Assembly (NCBI GenBank): GCA_964369175.1 | Contig: CAYJEM010000054.1 | Coordinates: 1 to 13,994 of the forward strand | Origin: Tannockella sp964369175 | GTDB lineage: Bacteria; Bacillota_I; Bacilli_A; Erysipelotrichales; Coprobacillaceae | DNA length: 13,994 nt | Direction: 5' to 3' | Part shown: positions 1-8,007 of the stretch, one piece after another | Layout of the letters: each line of letters starts with the position of its first letter | How positions within the stretch are numbered: position 1 is the stretch's first letter | The notes under the pieces: model-generated | Told to the model about the DNA's origin: nothing | The model's database searches: none | What the model saw: only the letters and a program-made list of their open reading frames with translations | Program-made: the position numbers and the translations under genes

Positions 1-11
1 TGTTATAAATA

Positions 12-20
12 TGTTACAAT
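12..20 (+). promoter_or_regulatory. Possible extended -10 element for the DUF4230 gene pair
   Basis: TGTTACAAT fits the extended -10 pattern TGnTAnAAT and lies about 28 bases before the first start codon. A second candidate (TGTTATAAA, 1-9) lies just upstream. The -35 position would fall outside the window, so the promoter cannot be confirmed. Confidence 0.35.
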
Positions 21-47
21 CTATTACTGTGTAAAAGGAGAGGAATT

Positions 48-716
48 ATGAAAGAGAATAAAAAGAAGAAAGAAGGCAAATCAAACAATATATTTAAATC
101 AATTGCCGCCTATCTTGCAAAAAGTGTTTGGAGAACAGTAATGTTTATCGGGGCAATGCTTGTCTTAGTATTTATACTAATAGCTGTTATCTCATCGGTT
201 ATACCTAATCAAAAAACAATTACTTCTTCTGCAGATTTAGAGAAAGTTATTAAAGTAAGTGAATTGACTACTTATAAGTCTCCATATCATGGAATAGCAG
301 AAGTAAGTACACAAGAGAGTATTGACAGTAACAAAGAAGAACACGATTATTATGTATATTACAAAGCCGAGGTTTTAGCTGGAATTGACTTTTCAAAGAT
401 TTCAATATCAAAAAAGGATGAAAATACTTATATAGTCAATATCCCTGATGCAAAAATTCAGGATATAAAAATAGATATTGAATCGCTCGAATATATTTTC
501 AAAAACGAGAGCGCTGAAACATCTACTGTTATAGAAGAAGCATATCAAGCATGTCATGATGATATAAATGTAGAGATACTAAGCGATCTTGCTATACAAG
601 AATATGCTCAAAAAAATGCAAAAAATATTATTGATGCAATGGTTGTTCCTTTTTTAGAAGAGAACAATAACGATTTTAAAATAGAGTATGTTTTTGGAGG
701 TGAAGTACATGAATAA
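48..716 (+). CDS. Membrane-anchored DUF4230-type protein
   Basis: This 222-residue protein has a lysine-rich cytoplasmic N-terminus (residues 2-11), one hydrophobic segment at about 30-52, and then a soluble domain that should lie outside the membrane (N-in, C-out). The soluble part resembles DUF4230: an early YKSPYHGIAEV strand, a core GIDFSKISIS segment followed by NIPDAKI, and a C-terminal helical part ending in strand FKIEYV. The function of DUF4230 proteins is not known. The ATG follows AGGAGAGG (36-43) at good spacing. Its last 8 bases overlap the next gene, a lipoprotein of the same fold, so the two are probably translationally coupled and may act together at the membrane surface. The family call rests on motif resemblance by eye. 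Confidence 0.8.
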   Translation: MKENKKKKEGKSNNIFKSIAAYLAKSVWRTVMFIGAMLVLVFILIAVISSVIPNQKTITSSADLEKVIKVSELTTYKSPYHGIAEVSTQESIDSNKEEHDYYVYYKAEVLAGIDFSKISISKKDENTYIVNIPDAKIQDIKIDIESLEYIFKNESAETSTVIEEAYQACHDDINVEILSDLAIQEYAQKNAKNIIDAMVVPFLEENNNDFKIEYVFGGEVHE

Positions 717-1329
717 TAAAAAGTTAATTGGTTGTGTACTTACGTTATTACTGTTATTAAGTGGATGCGGTCAAAACAGTAATAAAACACTACAAATCAA
801 AGATATGAAAGCAGTATCTGAATTAGCTGTTTTTGAAACTTATTACCATAATGTTGCAAGATTTCATGAAGAAGATGCTGAAGGTTTCTTGTTTTGGCAA
901 AAAGATAAACATTTTTGGATAGAATATAGTGGATATGTAACTGTTGGTATTGATTCATCAAAACTTGCATTTACAGTTAATGGTGAAAATGTAGAAGTTA
1001 CACTTCCCAAAGCTAAAATTTTAGGTAGTGGTGTTGACGCAGCATCTTTAACACAAAATTCATTTTTTGAAGGCGAGAATACGGCTAGTGCTGATGCTGA
1101 TGACCAGACTGAAGCGCTTAAGGTTGCCCAAGACACAATGGAGGAAGAAGCTAAAAAAGATACATTTTTATTATCAGAAGCAGAAGCAAGAACAGAGGAA
1201 TTGTTAACAAATTACATCAATGGAATAGGTGATGTGACGGGTATTGAGTATAAAATTATTTTTACATACATTGAAGAAACGCCTGCTCAAGAGCAAGCTA
1301 CAGAAGATACCCAAGAACAACAACAATAA
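709..1329 (+). CDS. DUF4230-type lipoprotein
   Basis: This 206-residue protein begins with a lipoprotein signal peptide: basic MNNKK, a leucine-rich core, and lipobox LSGC with the lipidated cysteine at residue 20. It should be anchored on the outer face of the membrane. The rest parallels the preceding gene: ETYYHNVARF aligns with its YKSPYHGIAEV, GYVTVGIDSSKLAF with its core segment, and VEVTLPKAKIL with its NIPDAKI strand. The C-terminus is a Glu/Gln-rich low-complexity tail. The ATG at 709 is preferred over an in-frame ATG at 688 because GGAGG (696-700) sits 8 bases before it and because starting here puts the signal peptide at the N-terminus. The function is unknown; the paralogue arrangement suggests two copies of one fold in different membrane attachments. 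Confidence 0.82.
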   Translation: MNNKKLIGCVLTLLLLLSGCGQNSNKTLQIKDMKAVSELAVFETYYHNVARFHEEDAEGFLFWQKDKHFWIEYSGYVTVGIDSSKLAFTVNGENVEVTLPKAKILGSGVDAASLTQNSFFEGENTASADADDQTEALKVAQDTMEEEAKKDTFLLSEAEARTEELLTNYINGIGDVTGIEYKIIFTYIEETPAQEQATEDTQEQQQ

Positions 1330-1336
1330 TTATGAT

Positions 1337-1373
1337 AAGCACATATATGATAATTTCGTATATGTGCTTTTTT
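1337..1373 (+). terminator. Rho-independent terminator of the DUF4230 pair
   Basis: AAGCACATATATGA and TCGTATATGTGCTT form a 14-base-pair stem with one G-T wobble and a short loop, followed by a T tract. It starts 8 bases after the lipoprotein stop codon. It would face the leftward trp/intron transcription unit and so closes the convergent interval. Confidence 0.85.
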
Positions 1374-1389
1374 ATGTAAGCGTACAATA

Positions 1390-1464
1390 ATAAGGCACTA
1401 GAATAAGCACCTCCCATCTGATATTAGTCTATCATCTTGGGAAGTGCTTATTCTAGTGCCTTAT
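1390..1464. repeat. Long imperfect palindrome at the broken end of the intron
   Basis: The left arm at 1390-1413 and the right arm at 1441-1464 are reverse complements over 24 bases with one mismatch. Pairing continues weakly inward (TCCCA against TGGGA). The palindrome includes the last codons and stop of the reverse transcriptase remnant. No T tract follows either arm directly, so it is not a typical terminator. It could be a small palindromic element (MITE-like or two IS ends head to head), or a fold-back duplication made when the intron lost its 3' end. Confidence 0.8.
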
Positions 1465-2547
1465 ATTTCGCCTTACTTTTTTTCCATTGTTTCCAGATTA
1501 TAACTCTTATTCTAGTCCGTAATCTTTCACTTATTTTTGTTAAAGCACTTTTCATTTTAGCTTTTCTAAAATAATTTACCCAACCTCTAATTAATTGGTT
1601 TAGCTTTCTTATCCTAATACCTAGAGATACACTCCAACTTCTTTTTGTCAATCTTTTAAGTTCTCTCTTGAACCTTCTAATCGATATTTCATGTGGTCTA
1701 CATTCCCATTTGTTATTCATTTTGACATAGCTAAAACCTAGAAATTTATTATTCATTGGTCTTGTTATTTTAGTTTTCTCGGCATTTACTATTAGCCCTA
1801 GTTTCTTTTCTATGAATATTGTTATTGATGCTAGAACTCTATCTGCTGCTTTTTCACTTTTTACAAAGATATTACAGTCATCGGCATATCTTACAAAGTT
1901 TAATCCTCTTGCCTCTAACTCTGTATCCAGTTCATTTAACATTATATTAGATAATAACGGGCTTAAGTTTCCTCCTTGTGGTGTGCCTATTTCTGTCTTT
2001 TCTATTTTATTTCCAACCATTACTCCACTTACCAAGAATTTTCTTATTAAAAACACTACATCTCCATCTTTAATTGTTCTCGATATGATATTCATTAATC
2101 TATCGTGGTGTACTGTATCGAAAAAGCGTTCTAAGTCTATATCTACTATCCATTCGTATCCATCATTTAAGATTTCAAGACTTCTTGTGATTGCCATTTC
2201 ACAGCTTTTTCTTGGTCTAAACCCAAAACTTGAATTACTAAACAGTTCTTCATAGATTGGCACTAATACTTGCACCATCGCTTGTTGTACCACTCTATCT
2301 ACCGTTGTTGGTATTCCTAGTTTTCTCATCTTTCCATTTTCTTTTGGGATTTCTACCCTTTTTACAGGTTGTGGCTTGTATTTTCGTTTGCGTATATCAT
2401 CCAATAGCTTATTTTTATTTTGTTTCAAGTACTCGTGTAGTTCTTCTACACTTATCCCATCAACGCAGCTACTCCTTTGTTTGACACCACTTTCTTAAAT
2501 GCAAGATTGAGGTTATCCCTACTTAATATTTTTTCTAAAAGTTCCAT
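1448..2547 (-). pseudogene. ltrA-like: Group II intron reverse transcriptase/maturase, frameshifted and truncated
   Basis: The gene starts at ATG 2547 behind AGAAAGGA and reads MELLEKILSRDNLNLAFKKV. A one-base loss near 2466 (GCTGCGTTGATGGG where GCTGGCGTTGATGGG would give AGVDG) sends it to a stop within a few codons. The second frame continues as the bulk of the enzyme and remains open for 326 codons from a TTG at 2428. It contains PKENGKMRKLGIPT, FGFRPRKSC, VDIDLERFFD (first catalytic Asp), GTPQGGNLSPLLSNIML, the YADD catalytic box, and the maturase motif LNQLIRGWVNYFRKA. The protein stops at KYKALE, roughly 60 residues before the usual family end, so the GYWR-type C-terminal part is missing. 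The frameshift could be a sequencing error, but the truncation is independent evidence of decay. Confidence 0.88.
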
Positions 2548-3047
2548 TTTGTCTTTTCCTTTCTAATTCGTGAACTGTAAAATCATCTTTTTTGAGTAAC
2601 CCTTTGAGTTACGCTCATACTCTCCTCATTAACACATTCTGACTATTTACAATCTGACATTTAGTAGTTACGACAACTACAATTTGTTCAGTCCTTCCCA
2701 CCCCTCATGGTGGTACTATGACCTCTGCTGACTTCTTGCAATTCGTTGTTACTATGAATATCACTTCACTTGCAAGACCTCCCGAGGTAAGATACATAAC
2801 TTTCATCTTTTACCTACTTAATTTACTGCAATGAGTTACGCTCACTATTTGGACTTTTGTTTGGTTAGTAACATCACCCCTCATTACAGCCTTAGTATTA
2901 AGTTTCTTTTCGTTAGGCCAAGATTTTGCACTACACTTTCTTCAGCTCATACCTCACGATATGCACCTTGTACGTTACTATGTGGTTGGTTGTGAGTTCC
3001 TCCACTCTGGACTTTCACCAGTTAGCTATGTACTATACTCGGCACAC
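2548..3047 (-). ncRNA. Group IIC intron 5' ribozyme region (domains I to III)
   Basis: This 500-base stretch without a protein gene is the structured RNA upstream of the maturase. Visible elements on the minus strand are the GTGTGCC start, AACTGGTGAAAGTCCAG near the 5' end, a long stem whose arms carry CTTGCAAG (about 2762-2778) and CTTGCAAG again (about 2733), AAGTCAGCAGAGGTCATAG, a CACC/GGTG hairpin, and GGGAAGGACTGAAC. Domain assignment is by resemblance to known IIC introns and has not been folded by computation. Confidence 0.75.
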
Positions 3048-3051
3048 TAAC

Positions 3052-3084
3052 AAAACTCAGATGAATTACTTTCATCTGAGTTTT
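3052..3084 (-). terminator. Terminator of the trp operon and intron target
   Basis: AAAACTCAGATGAA (3052-3065) and TTCATCTGAGTTTT (3071-3084) form a perfect 14-base-pair stem with a 5-base loop. The A/T ends provide a T tract in either direction. It begins 7 bases after the trpA stop codon. The group IIC intron starts 4 bases beyond the stem, so the terminator itself was kept. Confidence 0.92.
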
Positions 3085-3091
3085 CTATTTA

Positions 3092-3862
3092 CTATCTTGT
3101 TTCGATAGCTTCTACTATGCTTTTAACATATTCTTCAACCTTTTTAGGTGCGTCTATACCGTATTTTTCTATGATCCTTACAATAGCAGATCCTACAATA
3201 ACACCGTCTGCTTTGTTTGACATTTGTTTTGCTTGTTCTTTTGTCGATATTCCAAAACCTACTGCAACTGGTAAATCAGTTACTTCTTTAATATAAGAAA
3301 CTATGCCATCAATATCAGTAGTTATATTTTGTCGTACACCAGTAACACCAAGAGATGATACAAGATAGATAAAACCATTTGCTTCTTTAGCAATCATTTT
3401 AATTCTATCGTTTGATGTAGGTGCAATAAGTGATATGAAATCTATTTCATAGTCTTTGAAATGCATGGAAAATTCTGCTTTTTCTTCAAAAGGAATATCA
3501 GGTAAAATTACACCACTAATACCTATTTCTTTGCATTTTCTTGCAAATTTTTCTATTCCATAAGAATAGACAATATTCGCATAGGTCATAAAAACTAGTG
3601 GTACTGTAACTTCTAAAGTATTTACCATATCAAATATATTATCAGTAGTAATATTATTACTTAGTGCTCGCATATTTGCAGATTGGATAACTTCTCCTTC
3701 CGCTGTTGGATCTGAAAAGGGGATTCCTAGTTCGATTATATCTGCGCCTGCTTTTTCTAGTGTATATACTAATTCTTTTGTTGTTTCTAAGTTAGGGTCA
3801 CCACAAGTTATAAATGGTATAAATGCTTTTTTATTTTTAAATGCGTTTGTTATTTTACTCAT
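3092..3862 (-). CDS. trpA: Tryptophan synthase alpha chain
   Basis: This 256-residue protein cleaves indole-3-glycerol phosphate to indole and glyceraldehyde 3-phosphate; indole is passed to TrpB in the alpha-beta complex in the cytoplasm. The TIM-barrel signatures are visible: FITCGDP at 17-23, IELGIPFSDP at 43-52 with catalytic Glu44, and SSLGVTG before the flexible loop. The second catalytic position, Asp60 in Salmonella (PLADG), reads PTAEG here with Glu55. That variant is, as far as I recall, common in clostridial TrpA, so activity is still expected. The ATG follows GGAG and overlaps the trpB stop by 4 bases (ATGA), indicating coupled translation. It is the last gene of the operon. Confidence 0.98.
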   Translation of the reverse strand: MSKITNAFKNKKAFIPFITCGDPNLETTKELVYTLEKAGADIIELGIPFSDPTAEGEVIQSANMRALSNNITTDNIFDMVNTLEVTVPLVFMTYANIVYSYGIEKFARKCKEIGISGVILPDIPFEEKAEFSMHFKDYEIDFISLIAPTSNDRIKMIAKEANGFIYLVSSLGVTGVRQNITTDIDGIVSYIKEVTDLPVAVGFGISTKEQAKQMSNKADGVIVGSAIVRIIEKYGIDAPKKVEEYVKSIVEAIETR

Positions 3863-5043
3863 TCTGTTATCTCCATTCCTTTATATCTTGCAATTGATAG
3901 ACAATCTTTATCTCCTCTACCTGATAGGTTAATAACAATAATTTTATCTTTATCCATGCTAGGTGCAATTTTCATTGCATGAGCAATTGCATGAGCACTT
4001 TCTATTGCTGGAATAATACCTTCTGTTCTTGATAAATATTCAAAAGCTTCAACTGCTTCATTATCTGTTATTGCTACATACTTAGCACGTCCAATATCAT
4101 GTAAATTAGCATGTTCAGGTCCAATACCTGGATAATCTAACCCTGCTGAAATTGAATATACTGGTGCAATTTGTCCATATTCATCTTGGCAAAAATAGCT
4201 TTTCATACCATGGAAAATACCTAATGTACCAGTGGCAATGGTTGCTGCTGTATCAGCTGTATTTACTCCTCTTCCGGCTGCTTCGCACCCTATAAGTTTT
4301 ACATCTACATCATTAATAAAGTTATAAAATGCCCCAATAGCATTAGAACCACCACCAATACATGCAATAACCATGTCTGGTAGTTTGCCTTCTTTTTGAA
4401 TACACTGTTCTTTTATTTCTTTTGAAATTACTGCTTGAAAATCTCTAACAATGGTTGGAAAAGGATGAGGACCCATTACTGAACCTAGAACATAATGAGT
4501 ATCTGCTACTCTTGAAGTCCATTCTCTCATTGTTTCTGATACGGCGTCTTTCAATGTTGATGTACCTGATGTTACTGCATTAACTTTAGCTCCCAAGAGT
4601 TCCATTTTATATACATTCAATGATTGACGTTCAATATCTTCTTGACCCATAAATATCTCACATTCCATACCAAAAAGTGCTGCTGCAGTTGCTGTAGCAA
4701 CCCCATGTTGCCCTGCTCCTGTTTCAGCTATAATTCGTGTTTTACCCATTTTGTGTGCTAGTAATACTTGTCCTAATACATTATTGACTTTATGTGATCC
4801 TGTATGGTTTAAATCTTCTCTTTTTAAATAAATTTTTGCTCCACCTAAGTCTTCTGTCATCTTTTTAGCAAAGTATAATCTTGATGGTCTTCCAGTATAT
4901 TCATTAAATAGTTCCTTTAACTCATCATTAAATGCCTTATCATTTTTATAAAAATCATATGCTTTTTCAAGTTCTATTACTGCGTTCATCAATGTTTCTG
5001 GAATATATCTTCCACCGTGAACACCAAATTTTGTATTATTCAT
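3859..5043 (-). CDS. trpB: Tryptophan synthase beta chain
   Basis: This 394-residue PLP enzyme joins indole and serine into tryptophan as partner of TrpA. It shows the family signatures: GRYIPETLM near the N-terminus, the PLP lysine Lys85 in EDLNHTGSHKVNN, the catalytic AETGAGQHG loop (107-114), the phosphate-binding GGGSNAIG and the C-terminal SGRGDKD. Its length and motifs match the TrpB1 class that works with TrpA, not the longer TrpB2. Its ATG overlaps the trpF stop by one base (TAATG), with AGGGG as ribosome site. Confidence 0.99.
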   Translation of the reverse strand: MNNTKFGVHGGRYIPETLMNAVIELEKAYDFYKNDKAFNDELKELFNEYTGRPSRLYFAKKMTEDLGGAKIYLKREDLNHTGSHKVNNVLGQVLLAHKMGKTRIIAETGAGQHGVATATAAALFGMECEIFMGQEDIERQSLNVYKMELLGAKVNAVTSGTSTLKDAVSETMREWTSRVADTHYVLGSVMGPHPFPTIVRDFQAVISKEIKEQCIQKEGKLPDMVIACIGGGSNAIGAFYNFINDVDVKLIGCEAAGRGVNTADTAATIATGTLGIFHGMKSYFCQDEYGQIAPVYSISAGLDYPGIGPEHANLHDIGRAKYVAITDNEAVEAFEYLSRTEGIIPAIESAHAIAHAMKIAPSMDKDKIIVINLSGRGDKDCLSIARYKGMEITE

Positions 5044-5642
5044 TATTTACCCCTAACCGTTTCTATAATATTTTTTATTTTAGTAAAATCTTTTATTTTA
5101 TTTGTTTCAACACTACTGCTTAAATCTATCGCATATGGATTAAATTTCTTAATTGCTTCACAAACATTTCTATTGTTTATGCCCCCAGCTAAAATAAATT
5201 CTCGATTTATCCCTTTAATCATACTCCAATCAAATACTTCACCAGTACCATAACCATTATCAAGTAATACCATATTAGCAACACAATTATTTACTTTATC
5301 TATATCATTAGAATCTTTTATTTTAAAAGCTTTCCATATCTCTATATTACCTACTTTACTTTGTAACTTTTGAATATACTCATTATCTTCACTACCATGA
5401 AGTTGAATAACATCACAAATCTTTACAAAGGGTTCTATATATTCTACTGGTTTATTTACAAATACACATACTGACTTTATATTCTTATCTAGATTGTTAA
5501 TCAAAGATTTTAGATTGATTAAATCAATACTTCTATGACTACTTGGAAAATCAATTATAAATCCTGCAAAATCAGGTTTTGTGGTATTTACATATTCTAT
5601 ATCGGTATCTCGATATAGACCACAAATCTTAATCTTACTCAT
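5043..5642 (-). CDS. trpF: Phosphoribosylanthranilate isomerase
   Basis: This 199-residue TIM-barrel enzyme converts N-(5-phosphoribosyl)anthranilate to the carboxyphenylamino-deoxyribulose phosphate intermediate. KICGL carries the catalytic base Cys7. The general acid is Asp128 in LLDNGYGTG, and LAGGI (151-155) forms a phosphate-binding turn. QLHGSE is another conserved block. It is a stand-alone TrpF, not fused to TrpC as in enteric bacteria. Its start overlaps the end of trpC by 8 bases, with AAGGAG located inside trpC. Confidence 0.98.
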   Translation of the reverse strand: MSKIKICGLYRDTDIEYVNTTKPDFAGFIIDFPSSHRSIDLINLKSLINNLDKNIKSVCVFVNKPVEYIEPFVKICDVIQLHGSEDNEYIQKLQSKVGNIEIWKAFKIKDSNDIDKVNNCVANMVLLDNGYGTGEVFDWSMIKGINREFILAGGINNRNVCEAIKKFNPYAIDLSSSVETNKIKDFTKIKNIIETVRGK

Positions 5643-6420
5643 AATTATGCTCCTTAATTGCTTTAATAAAATCTTCTATGTTATCACAGCGCATTAGTGC
5701 TTCACCAATAAGCAGGGCATTAGCTCCGTTTTCTACAAGTGTTATACCATCTTTTGAAGTTACAATCCCACTTTCGGCAACATAGATAGCATCATTAGGT
5801 ATAAAGCTTTTTAACTTTGTTGAATTATTTAAATCTACAGTAAAGTTTTTTAAATTTCGATTATTAACTCCTATTATTCTTGCCCCACAGTTTTTAGCAA
5901 TCAGTATTTCACTTTCATCATGTGTTTCTACTAAAGCACTTATTCCTAAGGTTTTACAAATATTTAAGTAATGGATAATTTCTTCTTGGCTTAAAATAGC
6001 AACAATAAGTAAAATTGCATCAGCTCCCATAACTTTAGCTTGATAAATTTGATATTCATCAACAGTAAAGTCTTTTCTTAGTATTGGTAAATTAATACTT
6101 TTTCTTATTTCTTTAAAAATATCATCACTTCCTAGAAACCATTTTGGTTCTGTTAAAACAGATACACATGTTGCTCCTGATTTTTCATATTCTTTAGCAA
6201 TCTCTGTGTAAGGGAATTCTTTTGAAATAATTCCCTTAGATGGTGAGGCTTTTTTTACTTCACAGATAATACTTGGAAAGTTATTTTTTAAAGCTTTTTC
6301 AAATCTTAAATCTCCTTTAGGGAGATTTAATGCTACTGCTTTTATTTCTTCTAAACTTATATTTTTTTTATCTTCAATAACTCTGCTTCTAGCAAAATTA
6401 GATAATTCATCTAATATCAA
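5635..6420 (-). CDS. trpC: Indole-3-glycerol phosphate synthase
   Basis: This 261-residue enzyme decarboxylates and cyclises the TrpF product to indole-3-glycerol phosphate. Diagnostic blocks are CEVKKASPSKG with Glu54 and Lys56, LRKDF with catalytic Lys116, LVETHDE with Glu165, GVNNRNL (184-190) and VAESGI with Glu216. The start is TTG at 6420, supported by GGGGG 7 bases upstream and by the absence of a nearby in-frame ATG. An 11-base spacer separates it from trpD, the only non-overlapping junction in the operon. Confidence 0.98.
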   Translation of the reverse strand: MILDELSNFARSRVIEDKKNISLEEIKAVALNLPKGDLRFEKALKNNFPSIICEVKKASPSKGIISKEFPYTEIAKEYEKSGATCVSVLTEPKWFLGSDDIFKEIRKSINLPILRKDFTVDEYQIYQAKVMGADAILLIVAILSQEEIIHYLNICKTLGISALVETHDESEILIAKNCGARIIGVNNRNLKNFTVDLNNSTKLKSFIPNDAIYVAESGIVTSKDGITLVENGANALLIGEALMRCDNIEDFIKAIKEHNYE

Positions 6421-6431
6421 AATATTTCCCC

Positions 6432-7439
6432 CTAACTATTTGAATGTATTATAAATTCATTAAGTTTACTCATTGCCTTACCACTATCAATAACTTCTTC
6501 TATTTCTTTTATAGCTTCTTTTAAAGTTATATTATCTCTTGATATATATAGTGCTGCAGCTGAGTTTAATACAACGGCATCACGTTTAGCACCTTTTTTA
6601 CCATTTAAAATTTCTTTTGTAATATCTGCATTTTCATTAGCACTCCCCCCTAGTAAATCTGATTTATTGTATGAATCAAACCCATAATCTAAGGGATTTA
6701 TTTCATATGTTTTATACCATCCATCACGGATTTCACATACTTTGGTTGGAGCAGAAATAGAAATTTCATCAAGTCCGTCTGTACCATATACTACCATTCC
6801 ACGTTTTACACCTAAATTTGTTAAAACTTCTGCTAAAGGTTCAACTAAACTTTCATCATAAACACCCATAAGTTGCATGCTAGCACCAAGAGGATTTGAA
6901 AGTGGTCCTAAGATATTAAAGATAGTTCGTATTCCTAGTTCTTTACGTACTGGAGCTACGTTTTTCATAGCGCTATGATACATTGGTGCAAATAGAAAGC
7001 AAATACCGATTTCATCTAGTAATTGCATACTTTTTGTAGGTGGTATATCTATTTTGACTCCTAATGCTTCTAATACATCAGCTGCCCCGCATTTACTTGA
7101 AGCAGCACGGTTACCATGCTTAGCAACCGGAATACCTGCACTTGCTAGTACGATAGCCGATGTTGTTGAGATATTAAATGAGTTTGATTTATCTCCTCCA
7201 GTACCAACAATTTCAAGTACATTTTGATCATTTAAAAGCTTTGTAGCATGACTTCTCATGCACCTAGCTGAAGCAACGATTTCATCAATCGTTTCTCCCT
7301 TCATTGAAAGTGCTGTTAAATAAGCTCCAATTTGAATTGGAGAGGCTTTTCCTTCCATTATTTCATTCATAACTTCGTAAGCTATGTTTGATTCTAAATC
7401 TTGTTTTTGTGTTAAACGTAATATTGCTTCATTAATCAT
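6432..7439 (-). CDS. trpD: Anthranilate phosphoribosyltransferase
   Basis: This 335-residue enzyme transfers phosphoribose from PRPP to anthranilate. It carries GTGGD (79-83, diphosphate binding), NIST (89-92), and KHGNRAASSKCG followed by ADVLEALG, all typical of TrpD. It is separate from TrpG, unlike the enteric TrpGD fusion. The ATG follows GGAGG and overlaps the end of trpG by 8 bases. Confidence 0.98.
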   Translation of the reverse strand: MINEAILRLTQKQDLESNIAYEVMNEIMEGKASPIQIGAYLTALSMKGETIDEIVASARCMRSHATKLLNDQNVLEIVGTGGDKSNSFNISTTSAIVLASAGIPVAKHGNRAASSKCGAADVLEALGVKIDIPPTKSMQLLDEIGICFLFAPMYHSAMKNVAPVRKELGIRTIFNILGPLSNPLGASMQLMGVYDESLVEPLAEVLTNLGVKRGMVVYGTDGLDEISISAPTKVCEIRDGWYKTYEINPLDYGFDSYNKSDLLGGSANENADITKEILNGKKGAKRDAVVLNSAAALYISRDNITLKEAIKEIEEVIDSGKAMSKLNEFIIHSNS

Positions 7440-8007
7440 TGTTTGTTACCTCCAAAAAATTTCTAATCATCGTCTTTCCACCAGGTGTAAGTATTGATTC
7501 TGGGTGGAACTGTACGCCATAAATTGGATACTTTATATGTTCAACTGCCATAATTTCACCATCACTCGTTTTGGCTGTTACTTTCAATACACTTGGCATC
7601 GTAGTTTTAATAGCGGCTAAAGAATGGTATCTAGCAACCATAATATCTCCTTCTAGCCCTTTAAATAATATACTATTGGTCGTTGTAATTTTAGATTGCT
7701 TTCCATGAAGAACTTCTTTTGCATAGCTAATTGTTGCCCCAAATGATTCACAAATAGATTGGTGTCCTAAACAGACTCCAAGCATTGGATATTTTGTATG
7801 AAGTTTATTTATAACTTCAAGACATACTCCAGCATCTCTTGGTCTTTTTGGTCCTGGTGATAATATTATATGTGTCGGTGACATTGCATCTATTTGTTCA
7901 ACTGTCATCTCATCATTTTTGATAACTTTTACATCTGTGTTTATTTCCCCTATTGCTTGGTATAGATTGTATGAAAAACTATCATAATTATCTATTATTA
8001 AAATCAT
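7432..8007 (-). CDS. trpG: Anthranilate synthase glutamine amidotransferase subunit
   Basis: This 191-residue class I glutamine amidotransferase releases ammonia from glutamine for TrpE. The catalytic triad is complete: Cys79 in GVCLGHQ, His168 and Glu170 in VQFHPES. The oxyanion-side motif reads SPGPKRPRDAG, with Lys54 where Gly is usual. The same subunit can serve PabB in many Bacillota, but its place in this operon makes anthranilate synthesis the main role. Its ATG overlaps the trpE stop by 4 bases and follows GGAGGGAG. Confidence 0.97.
   Translation of the reverse strand: MILIIDNYDSFSYNLYQAIGEINTDVKVIKNDEMTVEQIDAMSPTHIILSPGPKRPRDAGVCLEVINKLHTKYPMLGVCLGHQSICESFGATISYAKEVLHGKQSKITTTNSILFKGLEGDIMVARYHSLAAIKTTMPSVLKVTAKTSDGEIMAVEHIKYPIYGVQFHPESILTPGGKTMIRNFLEVTNND

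Larger units (their letters stand above)
1448..3047 (-). mobile_element. Class-C (IIC) group II intron, degenerate, 3' end missing
   Basis: On the minus strand the element opens with GTGTGCC, matching the group II 5' consensus GUGYG. Downstream in domain I and beyond come blocks resembling, from memory, the Oceanobacillus iheyensis IIC intron: GGTGAAAGTCC, GGCCTAACG, CTTACC-CGGGAGGTCT, AAGTCAGCAGAGGTCATAG and GGGAAGGACTGAACAA. The maturase gene follows in the domain IV position. The 5' boundary is 4 bases past the trp terminator stem, in keeping with the preference of IIC introns for sites just 3' of terminator hairpins. No domain V (GAGCCG...GGTTC-type hairpin) or domain VI is present after the maturase, so it should not splice. 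The 3' limit is approximate because the sequence runs into the palindrome at 1390-1464. Confidence 0.85.

Noticed and set aside
864..1136. Open frame on the minus strand opposite the lipoprotein gene
   Set aside because: Shadow frame; the plus-strand product has a lipobox and family resemblance.
1374..1447. Intron domain V/VI
   Set aside because: I looked for a GAGCCG-type hairpin after the maturase and found only the palindrome and the DUF4230 terminator.
1812..2484. Open frames on the plus strand opposite the maturase
   Set aside because: They are antisense shadows of a clear reverse transcriptase and resemble no protein.
2926..3108. Short plus-strand open frame across the intron 5' end
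   Set aside because: It overlaps conserved ribozyme sequence and the trp terminator; no ribosome site.
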